Positions 1 through 12,357 of a stretch of DNA of 64,000 nucleotides are shown piece after piece. The DNA comes from Antedon mediterranea (taxonomy: Eukaryota; Echinodermata; Crinoidea; Comatulida; Antedonidae). The DNA lies in NCBI RefSeq assembly GCF_964355755.1, contig NC_092672.1, positions 6,758,001 to 6,822,000 on the forward strand. The letters run 5' to 3'. Each line of letters begins with the position of its first letter. Position 1 is the first letter of the stretch. The translations under genes and the position numbers were made by a program. Under the pieces are notes generated by a model. The model saw only the letters and a program-made list of their open reading frames with translations, searched no databases and was not told where the DNA came from.

Positions 1-124
1 CCTTATCCAAGAAGACTCGTTCTACCACCAGAACCATGGAGTGCGTGAGCCTCGAACCCCTGCCGATGTTATGGCTACATGATTACGGTTCCACTGTCTT
101 AACCGCTCGGCCACTCACTCACTC
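1..124 (-). repeat. Class II tRNA-derived SINE, head region (cut by window edge)
   Basis: The minus strand carries a box A (TGGCCGAGCGG, complement of 103-113) and a box B (GGTTCGAGGCT, complement of 48-58), spaced as in Leu/Ser-type tRNAs. The same sequence recurs at 21,840-22,225 and 28,690-28,930. The body continues left beyond the window. Confidence 0.75.
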
Positions 125-125
125 T

Positions 126-2170
126 TATATATAACCCCATTAAACTTTAAAGGCCAGGTGCGGGCAAAACATTTCTATTGATCATACATTCCAATAATTA
201 TCAATCTATAGTTTCCACTATGTTTCATAATTTTGGGGATTTTATTTGTGTTACACAAGCTTGTTGAAAATAAGCACTTTCTTATCAGTGGGGGGATAGT
301 TCATATTACACAGTAAAATCTCTATTCTTTTGTACACAAATTTTGTAAATAGAAAGGCATTTTAAAAAGCTATGAAAAATAAACGGTGTGGTAAAAAATG
401 TTATCAGATGACTAAATATAGGTAATATAACTTGAATATTACATTTCTGGTATTTTTATTCAACTTTGGATTTTTATTTTCATGCTATAGCAAAAGATAT
501 CCACCGTATATCCATCATTCTTTTTTACCTTCTAGGGAGTCACCAGACATGTGATTACATTTGGTTAAACTACCTACTAAAAAAAAGTCTTCCCGGTTTT
601 TATGGCAGAATTTTGCAAAATCTTGTATTTGACCATATTTGGGAAATTTATGTATTTTAGTCTTGATTTCTATTACAAATATTTGATTTATGTACAATTA
701 ACCAGATATTATATTTAAAATTCATGCCTGTACCTGAGCTTTAATCTATATTATGTTTGTAGAATGGTATGTTCTTTCCAGATATCATCCTTCTTTGGAA
801 CACACTACCACAAGAGGCCATGGAGTCAACATCACTAGTGGAATTCTTTTTTTTAAATTATTATTATTATTATCCTCCACTAGAGGAATTCAAGAATCTT
901 AAGTTAACCTAAATTAGAAATATGAAATTATCTAAAAAATTTAATTATAATAATTTAAATTTTTATATAATCAGACAAATCAAAGTAATATTAGCAGCTT
1001 AAACAGATTAATCTTGTGAGCCTGTAAGCACATGGTAGCGTGGCCATTTACTTGAAGTGGATTGTTTATATTAATCAATATATTAATTACTATATTAAAT
1101 ATTAATATTAATCTGCAGTGGTATACACAACCTTGTTTCAAATAATTTATTATTAATTATTCATATAAAAAAAGTTAATTGAAATAGGTGAAATTAAAAT
1201 GTAATAACTATAGGAATACAAAGCACATGTTGTACAATAAACAGCCTGGTTGATCCAACTAAAAAGAAAACAATCTAGAGGTATTAACCACTGACATTTC
1301 TAAGAGAGTCTCAAAATAAGGATATGAATCCATAAAATTATAACTTACTGATGTTCCATTACAGTAAATTTACAACTTACAGGGCGAAAACATTGATTTT
1401 TAAAGATACAGAAATAATCTGCCATAATTCATGCAATTTTCTGTAGAAGTAAACATTTGTTTTCAATAATTGTTACTACTTTAGAACCAAATTGGGATCA
1501 ATTAATAAAAATTGACCTATATATAACGTATAATATAAATCCAGATATCAAGGGGAAACAAACATTGAAAATAAGGAAAATATTAATGTTTTAGGCCTAC
1601 TTTTTAAGCAATAAAAACAACATACGGGCGACAAGACTTAAGTGTCCAGACTCATCCCAACAGCCTTTGGCAATTATTAACTCAAATTAATGAATAAATT
1701 GTATTATATAATTTTTGGTTTTAATCAATCCTGCTAAAATGGATTCTGTATAATATTCGGAGACTATAAAACATCTAGAACAATGGCACATTTTTTATTT
1801 TTATAATATGTCAAGGTGCCTCAGGAAAAATGAAAATTACAATTTAACAAAATATATTATATTACACATGTGGAAAAATATAAACTCATTTTTGGTTATA
1901 CTGTACTGTCAAAAAATAAATTATCATTACTCCATGTTATATTAACAATTTTATATAAAAACCGTTTCCCATTAAATGGGTAAACGGCTTTCACAAAATG
2001 TGTATTTGGGCTATTATAAATATAATGATTGATCCAATGCAAATTCTGTACAGGAAATATGTGAGCCATTACCAGAATACTGGATTTTCAAGGGTGATAT
2101 TAGAGAAATTGTGAAATTATATTACTTTAAATCAATGTGAATAATGATTCAGCATTTATATTGTTGAAAT
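126..2170. other. AT-rich intergenic sequence, no gene seen
   Basis: About 2 kb of AT-rich DNA. It holds a (TTA)n run near 853-871 and two CACTAGTGGAATTC/CCACTAGAGGAATTC copies near 832 and 878. Short open frames at 466-697 show no family motif. Confidence 0.6.
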
Positions 2171-2173
2171 AAA

Positions 2174-2195
2174 TATATATATATATATATATATA
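2174..2195. repeat. (TA)n microsatellite
   Basis: An AT dinucleotide tract directly precedes the first copy of the direct repeat. Confidence 0.9.
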
Positions 2196-2687
2196 AACAA
2201 ATCAGGCATAGAACATTAATTCTAAACCGCCCGGTAATATACTGAAATTTAATTAATTAATTTGAAACGATAAAGATGAGGAAATCTGTGAGAATGAGAA
2301 AAAGTCGCCCCAACCGAGACTCGAACTCGGACCGCCTGCTTGATATGCAGATGTCCTAACCATTAGACCACTAGGGCTTTCATGGTATTGTTCGAACTCG
2401 ATTGGATAGCGACTCTTTAACATTCTCGGCGTGGTACGGCGGAACAGCACTAGTCCTCAGTTGTACGCACGCGCCCCAGAGATCAAATTGATACGCCCTC
2501 ATCTTACAGTATTTTTATTCACGAGGCGGGATCTCCGAAGAGATACTTTTATATATATAAACAAATCAGGCATAGAACATTAATTCTAAACCGCCCGGTA
2601 ATATACTGAAATTTAATTAATTAATTTGAAACGATAAAGATGAGGAAATCTGTGAGAATGAGAAAAAGTCGCCCCAACCGAGACTCA
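2195..2687. repeat. Direct repeat that truncates a second tRNA copy
   Basis: A segment of about 128 bp, starting AAACAAATCAGGCATAG at 2,195, recurs nearly unchanged at 2,559. The second copy breaks off after only 19 bp of the tRNA 3' end, at 2,686. The two copies are 364 bp apart and bracket the tRNA-like gene. Confidence 0.85.
2306..2377 (-). tRNA. tRNA-Asp-like gene, anticodon ATC, or tRNA-derived repeat head
   Basis: The minus strand folds as a full cloverleaf: acceptor GCCCTAG/TTGGGGC (two G-U type pairs), D arm GTCT...GGAC, anticodon stem TCTGC/GCAGG with loop ATATCAA, and T arm CCGAG TTCGAGT CTCGG. Position 34-36 reads ATC, which would decode GAU. Internal box A and box B are intact. 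Normal animal tRNA-Asp uses GTC, position 32 is an unusual A, and part of the gene lies in a flanking duplication, so a tRNA-derived repeat or pseudogene is as likely as a functional gene. Confidence 0.55.
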
Positions 2688-2698
2688 GTACAACAAAA

Positions 2699-2750
<52 letters not shown>

Positions 2751-2760
2751 TGTTGTACTT
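2688..2760. repeat. (TA)n tract inside an inverted repeat
   Basis: AGTACAACAAAAATATA on the left and its complement TATTTTTGTTGTACT on the right flank about 40 bp of (TA)n, making an almost perfect 70-bp palindrome able to form a cruciform. Confidence 0.9.
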
Positions 2761-5030
2761 TTACAATTGAGTAGTATAAATACAGTACAATAAGTAAAAA
2801 GCTATTAGAAGTAAAACAGTCTGAAGAAGTTTAGAGCCTTCTACAAGTTTTTGGACAACATGATTCCTTTGTCTGAAAAATTGATTAAAAAAATAATTTT
2901 TTGTGCTTTATTTTGTTTCTGAAAATTATTAAACAAAGTTGCGATAAATCTTAGCATATTTTATTTAAAAAGTTTGAAGGGAAAAAAAAGCTATCGAATT
3001 ACAACATCATACAATTTGAAATAAATCTTATCGCCAACAAAACACTTAAATCGCAAAACATTTAAAAGTAAATTTCTAACAAAGAGCCATCAGCAATTGT
3101 GCTATTTCTACAGTTACGTTCCATTAACGTAATTCACAACTCACGAGAGGAACACGCTGAACTTTGGAAACACCTAGAGAAATCATCTAACGTACTAAAC
3201 TCTTGCGTAAAGTTCACAATCAATACTGTAGTCGTCTTCACGGAACAAATTGCGGCAGAAATAAACAAGTCGGTCTACGATATCTGCTACTACTTAGAAC
3301 CAAATCGCAATGTTCAATTAATAAAATACTAATGGTTTCATTAATGCTAAAAACAAAACAGGATTTATGTGAAAATCAAGTCAACGAACTAACTGTATTT
3401 GCACTAGGGATACTGTTTTGATATGCAAGACCTGTACACTAGTTTTTCTTTTCATCTTTCAGTCCAATTACAATTTAAATCTTTAATAAGCTAAAAAGCG
3501 TAGCCTAAATGCAATCGCACTTAGAAAGTAGTACCCGTGTTTTAACAAATTAGTGATCACATTGTTTTTCTGAAGATTTACAATCAAGTAAAATAAGCGT
3601 TTGCCATAACAACTGAAGAAAATAACTCTTGGACAATTCATCAATATTGGTAAGAATGTATAAAGACATGGATGTAATCTACCTGGTCTGAAATTTATTT
3701 TAAAGCCTTATTTCAACACAACATCCATCTATGAAAGTACTGAAAACTAATGTACTGCTTTAAATTTTCCCACTCACCTTTCACATTTTGACACCCTATG
3801 ATTTACTGTACATCCCTGTAAAATGACGTTTTTTAAATTAAAAAAATAATATATATTTTTGTCTATACAGACGTATCTTCTTTTTTAACCTAGAGTAAAA
3901 ATATTCATTATGTAATACATTATTTTCCATTTTCGGCAAGGCTGTATATTTCCAGTTTACCTCAAAATATGACTACATCAGATTTTTTACTTTAATCAAA
4001 TTTACGAGTTTCCATTTCAATAACGTCAGACAAGCAAAGAATCGGTCGAGATTATTACTTGACAAACCACTCGCAAATGAGATTAAAGACGAACGTCCAC
4101 AATATATCACAATAAAACAGACACTTAAATAGACAAAAGATTCTGTCTATTCAAGATTATAAGCCTTACAATATACAGTAAAGTAACTATCAAGATTTAT
4201 TATTTAGCCTAATCTGAGGATTTTTATGTGAAATGTTAGAGGGCAGTAAATAATGGTCAAAAGATCTGTCCCGTTAAAGCAGACAATGAAGATTCCATCA
4301 ACCGCACAAGCACGCTCTCATCACTCTTAAATAAGAAGATTGGAATTAAGTTTTGCATTACTGTTTTTTTCATCGGTTAATGTAGTAATAGAGTTATGAG
4401 TTTAAATACGATTCACATTTTTTTCTAATTCGCCAGTAACATCAGCGAAATGTCAGCCAAAGAATCTTGTAGTGCCGTTAAAGTTTAGTCACCCTGAGGC
4501 GGGTTTTCTCAGCGCATAGTTTAATAGTAGTATTACCAAAACGTGTAGAGTGCTACACTATCACATTGATGATTTATTACTGATGAAGATGAGCTATACA
4601 AATATGAATTTCAAATGACAAACAGCAGATATGCAATAAATGCATCTATAGTTGGCTAAGATTTTAAAGGTGTATTTCTACTGCACATTGCAGACAAATT
4701 TATTTTGATATATAACTTTATATAGTAAACCCATTTCTTCTACCAGGAAAAAAAAAATGTATGTCAACGGGTGGGTGTTATGAGCTGTAGTTATTATTTA
4801 AATAAATAATATAATACCATTACTTATTTAAACAGTTTAACATATGCAGTTTAATAATTTGACATTCCTAAACACAACCCAGAGCGGTGTAATTCTATTC
4901 GGACAGCATCTAAAGGTAACCTTTTCAAACCATTATTAAAATTCTATGTTTTTTCTTTGTGATAGAAACATTTCTGACTTACTACATATGTCCAGAGGGC
5001 AGCATTTATTTCTAAAACCCCAAGTTTAAA
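2761..5030. other. Intergenic sequence with one unassigned open frame
   Basis: An open frame at 3,099-3,332 (+) has ordinary amino-acid composition and higher GC than its surroundings but no recognisable motif, splice context or repeat of itself in the window. It may be a transposon remnant. The rest shows nothing supportable. Confidence 0.4.
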
Positions 5031-5182
5031 TATTAATTTATTTTATTTTCACCAATTTAAAAATTTGTGATTTTATATATTCTCTAACATCAATATTAAT
5101 AAAATATTTTGATTATATTTTAATTATGACCTTTGATTATTAATAAATTAAATTATCAATACGACCGCTTGTCATTATTTTA

Positions 5183-6504
5183 TTGAAACAATATAATTTT
5201 GATTGCGACAAAATATTAGTCATTGAAATAATAATTAAAACTTTATATCCAGAACACAAAAAAAATGAAAATTTATATAATAAAAATCCCTTAAATTGTA
5301 ATTTATGGGACACTAAAATGCACGATACCTTTAAATTTACCATTAAAAAGAAATCAAGGACTGCTAATAAAATACTATTATCAGTGTTTATTCTCTATTA
5401 TATGAAATAGAATTAAATCATCCTTGGATGACACTATCAAAATTGATATTAAAGCGGTGCGTTACAAATTGAAAAATTAATTTATGCCATTGACGAGAAT
5501 AATCAAGCAAGTTATTATAATTGAAAAATAATTTGATTTTATTAGTTAAGTAGTCTTCTCCAACAGGTATTAAGGTGTACTAATATTGTACTATACGAAT
5601 TGTGCAAGAGATAAAAAATATGTATATAAATAAAATAAAAAAAATGAAAAATAATTTAAATTAAGAAATATAATATATCTCAAAATGCCAAAAATAAAAA
5701 AATGTAAAAAGAAATCAATCTTTGAGATAACTTTTACTTCTGGTTGTCTACACGTGTGCATGGCGACAAAGAAAAGACTTTTGAATATGAAGATAATTAC
5801 AAAAATGATGTTGGTATTGATAGGTATAAATAAAGATAAGAATTTTGATGATACGATTGATAATTATAATTTCGATAAATGAATGATGACATTGACAAGA
5901 ATGTTTACGAAGATTATGGCAACACTATAAAAGAGGATGATGAGGAAGCTGATAAAGATAATAATAATAATGATGATAAATAAAGTGATATAAAAAAAGA
6001 GGAAGATGATGATTAAGTTGATAAAGAGGAGTATGCTGCAAAGAAGAAATAATGATGAATACTGATACTATAATAGCATTATAATATAATGATAAAAGTT
6101 GTTTTTTAATTAAACTGAACATCAACTAAAATGTTAAATATACAAATTGATTTTAGAAACATATATATGTTGCTACATTCAATTTATTTTAAAATATATC
6201 AAATTTGTTGATTTGAAACAAAAAAAAGAAGATATTTACGACATGTTACACAAAAAGTGAAAAACTTGTAATAAGCTGTGACAAAAAATACATTAAGTAA
6301 ATGCCAGATGTATTTGATTTGATATACTGGTCAATCAGAAAAAAACGTCACTTTCAATCAGAAATTAAATTGCTTCACTACGTTTTTGTAATAATTTTGA
6401 ATCCAAAAAAAGAAAGAAAAAGAATTCAGATTAATTCAGTTAAAACATTTGTTTCCAAACTAAAAAAAAATGCTTTCAAAGATGTTGTGTCTGGAAAAAT
6501 CTAA
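5183..6504 (+). other. Very AT-rich stretch with Lys/Asn-rich short open frames
   Basis: Three open frames lie in series on the plus strand (5,183-5,410; 5,685-5,882; 6,301-6,504), plus a 34-codon acidic frame at 5,879-5,983 rich in GAT and AAT codons. Products are Lys/Asn/Ile-rich with no motif I recognise. Extreme AT content alone can produce this composition. Confidence 0.3.
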
Positions 6505-7565
6505 AGTAGAGTAGAAATAAAGTTTAAATTCAGTTAAATCTAACTTTAAACTTTGAAAATGTTGTGTTATTGTAGAAAATTATAAATATATTTATTCCAA
6601 GTGGCGGCCTATTCCTCATTGGCATACTGTACTATAAGAAACAGACATTGAACTCAACGCAATCACTGCTTAAAAATTGATTCACCGTGGCCAGGAACTA
6701 AAATGAAATGCTGCAGTAATCCATCACAGACACATGCAGTTTGAAGTCATTACGCAGTCATGCACTACTATACTACGCCTGCGTTTCATGTTTAGCATAT
6801 CAATAACGTACAAGTTTATAAACAACTGTAGGCCTAATTGTGTTATAAAAAAAATGTTATGATTTATTTTCAAACAGATATAAATTTTAAGGAGTTCCTG
6901 TCAAAACCATCTTCGCCTACAATACTGTAGTTTGATCAGGGATGATGGGTTTGATGGCTATTTTCATAGTGGTCTATCGTATTCCTACAATATCATTAAA
7001 ATATGATATCAGAAAACTATTAGCAATTCTCTTATTGTTTACTTAATATACTTGGAATACATTGCTTCACATCTAATCTTCTACACATAATTCAACACAG
7101 TGTATGATTTATTACCCATCATTTTCATTAACTTCCTAGCAATATAAATTCCACTTAGATTTTGCTGGCCAAACAGAGGTTTAATGTAATAGGCTAAATA
7201 TATTGATATATCAGGCAAGAAATACAAACAGCATACAGCTCATAAACCGCGCCATTCTCCTGGGAGAATATTTGATTTAATGAGACATATGGCCTAATTG
7301 TAGAAGCATTGATATATGGTAAGTGATCGGTATTGACGTGGCTGTAAGCACGCTTAAAGTTTCCTAATGTACCTGTTACAACGAAAATTATGTACAACTA
7401 CTTTGTTGCACTTAGTGAACCCAATGTTTCTTTTGCAGTCTTTAAATGCGATAAATTCGGAACACATCCTGTTAATATTCCTAGTGATTAACAGAAGTAC
7501 TATAGATAGGTTCTATGGGATTTAGACGTGAGATACGTGTGCAACAAAATGTTACATGGATAACT

Positions 7566-7800
7566 AAAAGTTTTAAATTTACAACTTTCATTTACAAAAA
7601 TTCAACTAGACAACAGAGTCTAATAACACAAAAACAAAACAAATCGTTGGGATTGGAATCTATAAGTTAAACAATAAAATTTCTTTATTAAAACTTTTAA
7701 ATTTACAACTTTAATTTACAAAAATTCAACTAGACAAGAGTCTAATAAAACAAAAACAAATCGTAATCTATAAGTTAAACAATTAAATTTCTTTAAAGTA
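7566..7800. repeat. Tandem duplication, about 120-bp unit
   Basis: The block AAAGTTTTAAATTTACAACT to TAAGTTAAACAATAAAATTT occurs at 7,566-7,686 and again at 7,690-7,796 with small deletions in the second copy. Confidence 0.85.
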
Positions 7801-7929
7801 AACTGAAGTTTGAAGCAACTACAATTTGAGGCTTCAAACTTTGGTAATGAGTGGAGGCACATGACAATGATCCTAAATATTAAAGTGAGCCTATACCCAA
7901 TGTTGGGCTTATAAGCAAACCACTATAAA

Positions 7930-8114
7930 GAACACAGTACAACTCATCTTTCGGGACACCTGTGGTCAAGAGACACTCCTATCCTTGAAGGAACACGTCT
8001 ATTGAAGGTGTGTCTTGTGAAATGAAAAAGAGGAATATATATACTGTGGTCAAACCCTATTCAGTGGACACCCTTAAGAAGGGTCACGTTGATGTCCCAA
8101 AGGTGTTCCCTTAA
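7930..8114. repeat. Dispersed repeat fragment with GGGACAC/GTGTCC motifs
   Basis: ACAGTACAACTCATCTTTCGGGACACC at the left, and CCCAAAGGTGTTCCCTTAATA at the right, match fragments at 29,505-29,562, 31,343-31,365 and both flanks of the 17,931-21,216 element. The ACAGTACAAC start resembles pogo-type ends, but this is a weak assignment. Confidence 0.45.
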
Positions 8115-8990
8115 TAGGCCCCGTTTCTGCTGCCAAAAATATACCGTATATATACGGTATATTTTATATACGGTATATTTTTTGGCAGCAGAAATGGGTC
8201 TCATAAAAAATATACCGTATATATATGCGGTATATATACCGCATAAATATCCCCATCGTTTGTGGATATTATACGGTATATTCCAAAATATACCGTATAT
8301 TTCGTACCCCGTTTCTGCTGCACTCAAAATATACCGTATATGTGACCCGGCCCATGACACGAGGTCAAAAACTAACAGAGCGTGACGCGTTTGTTTGGGT
8401 TTTTCTGCTGCATTGACACACGCGTGTATAATAAGCAAGCAACAGATCAAAATATCACTGTGGACTGAAGAAATAACTATTTTTGCAATTCAATTGTGGG
8501 GAGAAGCGAAGGTTGGGGGGAGACTACATGGCAACAGAAGAGATACCGAGATTTACAAAAGTATCTCAAACAAAATAAAAGCAGAATTTGTGGTAGACTT
8601 AATAACGCCAAAGTTATCGGCAAACGCCGTCGTCTTCTTTGCATAAATGTAGTCAATGCCCATTCTACATTTCTAGATTGTTTGTGCGATGTAAATTCGT
8701 TGCCACTTCTGATCATTAGATTTAAAATAGAAAGCAATGCTAAGACGTTTTGAGAAACCATAATTGTTTTGTTTTTGTCATGTAACCTCACTACACGAGA
8801 CTCTAGGTCAATCCATACTTCCGTCTCACAAAATGCATTTTGGGTATATGAAAGCCAACTTTTTTTACAGCCCACCCACGAAGTATGTGCAGCGGAAACG
8901 GTGCACGAATTTCATATACGGTATATATACGGTATATTTATACGGTATATTTATACGGTATATTTGGGATTGGCAGCAGAAACAGGGCCA
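8115..8990. mobile_element. Harbinger-like DNA transposon with TATACGGTATA arrays
   Basis: Ends GGCCCCGTTTCTGCTGCC and GGCAGCAGAAACAGGGCC form inverted repeats, flanked by ATA on both sides. Subterminal DNA at both ends has clusters of TATACCGTATA/TATACGGTATA. Extra internal copies of the same terminus occur at 8,178-8,197 and 8,309-8,324, so smaller palindromic units are nested at the left. The interior encodes a Myb/SANT-like domain. No transposase was recognised, so it is probably non-autonomous. Confidence 0.75.
8395..8646 (+). pseudogene. Myb/SANT-like DNA-binding domain of the Harbinger-like element
   Basis: An 83-codon open frame contains WTEEITIFAIQLWGEAK, then GNRRDTEIYKSISNKIKAEF. 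The tryptophan spacing and the IYKSISNKI third helix match the Myb/SANT-like (MADF-related) domains encoded by PIF/Harbinger transposons. The two copies at 18,423-18,601 and 19,925-20,106 align to it. The N-terminal 20 residues and last dozen look non-homologous, so this is likely one exon or a remnant. Confidence 0.65.
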
Positions 8991-8999
8991 TAATGTTCT

Positions 9000-10860
9000 T
9001 CTGCAGTGTATTTAAATACACAAACGCAAAGACAGAAATGATTAATCTTAAAAAAATAAAATACATACAGTAGCGGTACATAATACGAGTAATTGAGATT
9101 CATAGTTGAATAAATTGCCATTAATACACAGTGCTTCATTTTGTATCATCCTCATGTAGTGAAGTCAATGTTAATCATACAGAAGCAAATTGATTATATA
9201 TAGCAATTTTATTGGTATTCTTGGATACCTATATGTATACATAATCAAAAATTAAGGGTAATAATAGTGTACAGTTAGGAACATGGTCTTATAAATATTA
9301 TTATTATAGATCAAAAGTTTGATTGAAAAACCTGCATGGCAAAATAATGGGCCTAATTGAAACTTGAACATCTTGCTTTATAGGAGCGAGCACATCAACT
9401 AGTAAACCACAGAGGATCAGTTCGAATCATTGATATATTGATATATGCACAGAATAAAACTAAATCTAAACATTTTCTACTGTATACTAAACCTGATTAT
9501 TTAAATTGATGTTTAGTATTAACCTTTTCATACATGCATGAAATATTCTTAAATCAGAAAACTTGTTACTGAATTTAGGCAGGGGTAGTCTAAATAAGAA
9601 AGCAGTCCTAACAGAAAATTTAAATCATTATAAAATTGAATGGTTTTCAAATTGTTCAACTATGATTGAAAATAAGTTTGATACATTCAAAGCACAAAAT
9701 AAATCCTGTTTATAAAATAGAAAGGATGCGTGCGTCCACCCACCTATACAGTATCACATACAGCGAGCATATGCCAAAACATATTTGTGTTCCTTGGTGA
9801 AGATATTTAATAGGGACTTTTGATTTTGTGACAGTCAGTCACATGCAAGGAACTTAACTTACATATTATAGTCAAATACATATTATTCATTTTTATTAAT
9901 AGGGATATGTCAAAATGATTGTACTGCAGTTACTGCAGTTAACTACATTTTGGTTATACTCTTTAACCTGCTTATTCAATAATGCATAATAATAATGTGT
10001 CAGAAAATCATACACACTATTTATTACAGATAAGGCAATATATAATATACTTCTACAGTACATTGAAAATAAATTTTATTGCAATAAACAAATGTACTTA
10101 CTGCAGAACCTGCAGTAGAGTAATTTGCTATTTGTTGGTTTAGAGTTTCTATCTGCATTTTAGAAAATTAGGATATGAAATGAAATTACAGTAGAACATT
10201 CTAAGAAAGCTTAATAAATAAGGAAAATGAAAAAGTACTCTGTTTGTAAATGATTAAAATACACACAAGGAAATTGATCCTGCAGTGTGTTTAAGGGGCA
10301 ATTAATAGTGTATTGTATGTTAAAATTGGCTAAGATGTTAACTGAGATAGACATTGATGATAAGATTCTACTTGCAGAGATTCATGAATTATGTGTTCCA
10401 GAAAACCTACTATTGGCACAGCTTTGGGTGTATATTAATGGAAGAAAAATAACGTTTACAGTCAAAACAAATGACTTATATGAGAAGTCAACGACTAGCT
10501 GAGAATGGCGTCAGCGCAATTTAATTGATAGTATTACGATGGCTTGCTGCAGGGTATGTAGGATCTGACGTGAAAGGCTCTGTGGAAAGCGCCTGCGAAT
10601 ACATGAATATAATTAGAAGACGATATTCAAATCTTTGATGGATTTCAGAAGTGGTACTGGTAGTGTAAACAATTTATCAATGAGTAAACTGAGAAGAATG
10701 GGTTTGATTTAATTAACCATTCACCTAAAACATACTTATACACTATCAGTAAATTATTTTTTAGAAAAAAATGTATAAACATATTTTAGGGAAAATTAAT
10801 TTTAATTAAACAATTTAATTGATTTACTGTATTTCTTTACTTTAAATTGGTTAAACTGTA
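9000..10860. other. Intergenic sequence, repeats but no gene recognised
   Basis: Includes one copy of the CTGCAG-rich repeat (9,905-10,135) and a 71-codon open frame at 10,287-10,502 (+) with no recognisable motif. Nothing else is supportable. Confidence 0.5.
9905..10135. repeat. CTGCAG-rich interspersed repeat, copy 1
   Basis: Begins TACTGCAGTTACTGCAGTTA followed by ACTACATTTTGG and ends in TGCAGAACCTGCAGTAGAG. Related copies lie at 25,925-26,095, 28,990-29,160 and 56,590-56,790. Inverted TACTGCAG/CTGCAGTA ends suggest a short inverted-repeat element. Confidence 0.65.
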
Positions 10861-10867
10861 GTTATAC

Positions 10868-11310
10868 AACTGAAAACTGGTTAAAAACTGTCAACTGATA
10901 AGCAACCAGCTGGTTAACAACCCTGTAAACTGGTTAACAACTGTACACTGCTTATCAACTGTAAATTGGTTAACAACCATGTAAACTAACAACCAAACTG
11001 GTTAACAACTATAAACTGGTTAACAACCCTACAAACTGGTTAACAACTGTACACTGCTTATCAACTGTAAATTGGTTAACAACCATGTAAACTGGTTAAC
11101 AACCCTGTAAACTGGTTACCAACTGTAAACTGGTTAACAATTCCCTGTAAACTGGTTCACAACTGTACACTGCTTAGCAACTGTAAATTGGTTTAACAAC
11201 CCTGTAACTGGTAATAGCAACTGTAAACTGGTTAACAACCCTGTAAACTGGTTAACAACTCTGTAAACTGGTTAACAACTGTACACTGCTTAGCAACTGT
11301 AAACTGACTG
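10868..11310. repeat. GTTAAC minisatellite, about 17-20-bp unit
   Basis: About 24 degenerate units of the type AACTGGTTAACAACCCTGTA run through the block. A variant unit with TGTACACTGCTTATCAACTG recurs at regular spacing, giving a higher-order repeat of roughly 100 bp. Confidence 0.95.
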
Positions 11311-11925
11311 TTGCTACAAAATAGTTCTAAACCAATTAATGATTTTATTTGTTATAGTTATTTTAAAAAAACAACCATCATTATATAGAGATCAGTTTAC
11401 AGATCTGAAAAAATAGCTATTTCTTATTAAGTAATAAGTAATTTATTGTTTTCTATTACTTAAAGAGTTTAGGAAATGCTAACATAAAAGTTCAAATCAA
11501 CTCAAATTTAAGATATGTAAGAAAATACAACTATTAAATCTAATATATATATATATATATAAATCTATATGTCACAGATAGACTAGTGATTTCAAAGATG
11601 TAACCATATGACCTTTGATTGATACATAGAAAATGTTTTGCATTATGATTGATTGTGGGTGTTATTGCTATAGAAGGTATGGGGTACGAATGAGCAGATT
11701 AAAGATAAAGATATATTGCAAGCAGTTTTGATTGATTACATATCTTGGTAAATTATGAAATAATACATCTTTTTAACCAAAATTATATAGAAATTCTGCT
11801 GAAAATGTTAAATTTCACATTTATATCTAAAATTAAGTACCTGTATAACAACATTATATACAGGTACATAATTTTAGATATAAATATGAAATTTCACGTT
11901 CAGCAACATTACTTTTTACAGAGTT

Positions 11926-12136
11926 TTAGGATTTAAATTCAGTAGTTAAATACATTTTGGAAACTTCAATACAGTATAATGTAATAAGTTTGCTGTACAC
12001 CATGTACATGAATGTAGTTCTGATTGTTGAACTTCTCGACATTTCAATCAATCTTCGATCGTTCTCAGGAGTGAGAGTGTTAAAATTATACACATAGTTA
12101 AATAAATTTTGCAATTTAAGGTTATATGCATATGGA
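11926..12136 (-). other. Possible but unproven last HEATR6 exon
   Basis: The frame ending at 11,926 reads NLKLQNLFNYVYNFN then LTPENDRRLIEMSRSS to a stop. Spacing loosely resembles the family's C-terminal LELSGNMVQSYILQFL and SPQERDQMVRMAL region. The AG at 12,138-12,137 lacks a good pyrimidine tract and would need an unseen intermediate exon. Confidence 0.15.
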
Positions 12137-12357
12137 CTTATTTAGAAGTCAAAATATCAAATACTGGACATATTTTGTATATCATGTGTTGTTCAGTTTT
12201 CTCTACTTTATCATGGTTTTCATAGAAAGAAACTTTTTTTACTAAAAGAATTTTGTGCGATGCGAGGCAAGTGATTGGTCGTTTAAATGCTAGTTCTAGC
12301 ATGTACGGCAAACTGTGTATGTAAGTGTTCATCATACAGTAGAAAGAAGCTGTGGAT

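Noticed and set aside
3099-3421. Overlapping plus-strand frames as a small gene
   Set aside because: Composition is plausible, but there is no motif, no clear start context and two competing frames; reported only as unassigned sequence.
8061-8450. Minus-strand 129-codon open frame
   Set aside because: Made mostly of translated TATACGGTATA palindromes, which give Tyr/Ile-rich frames in all directions.
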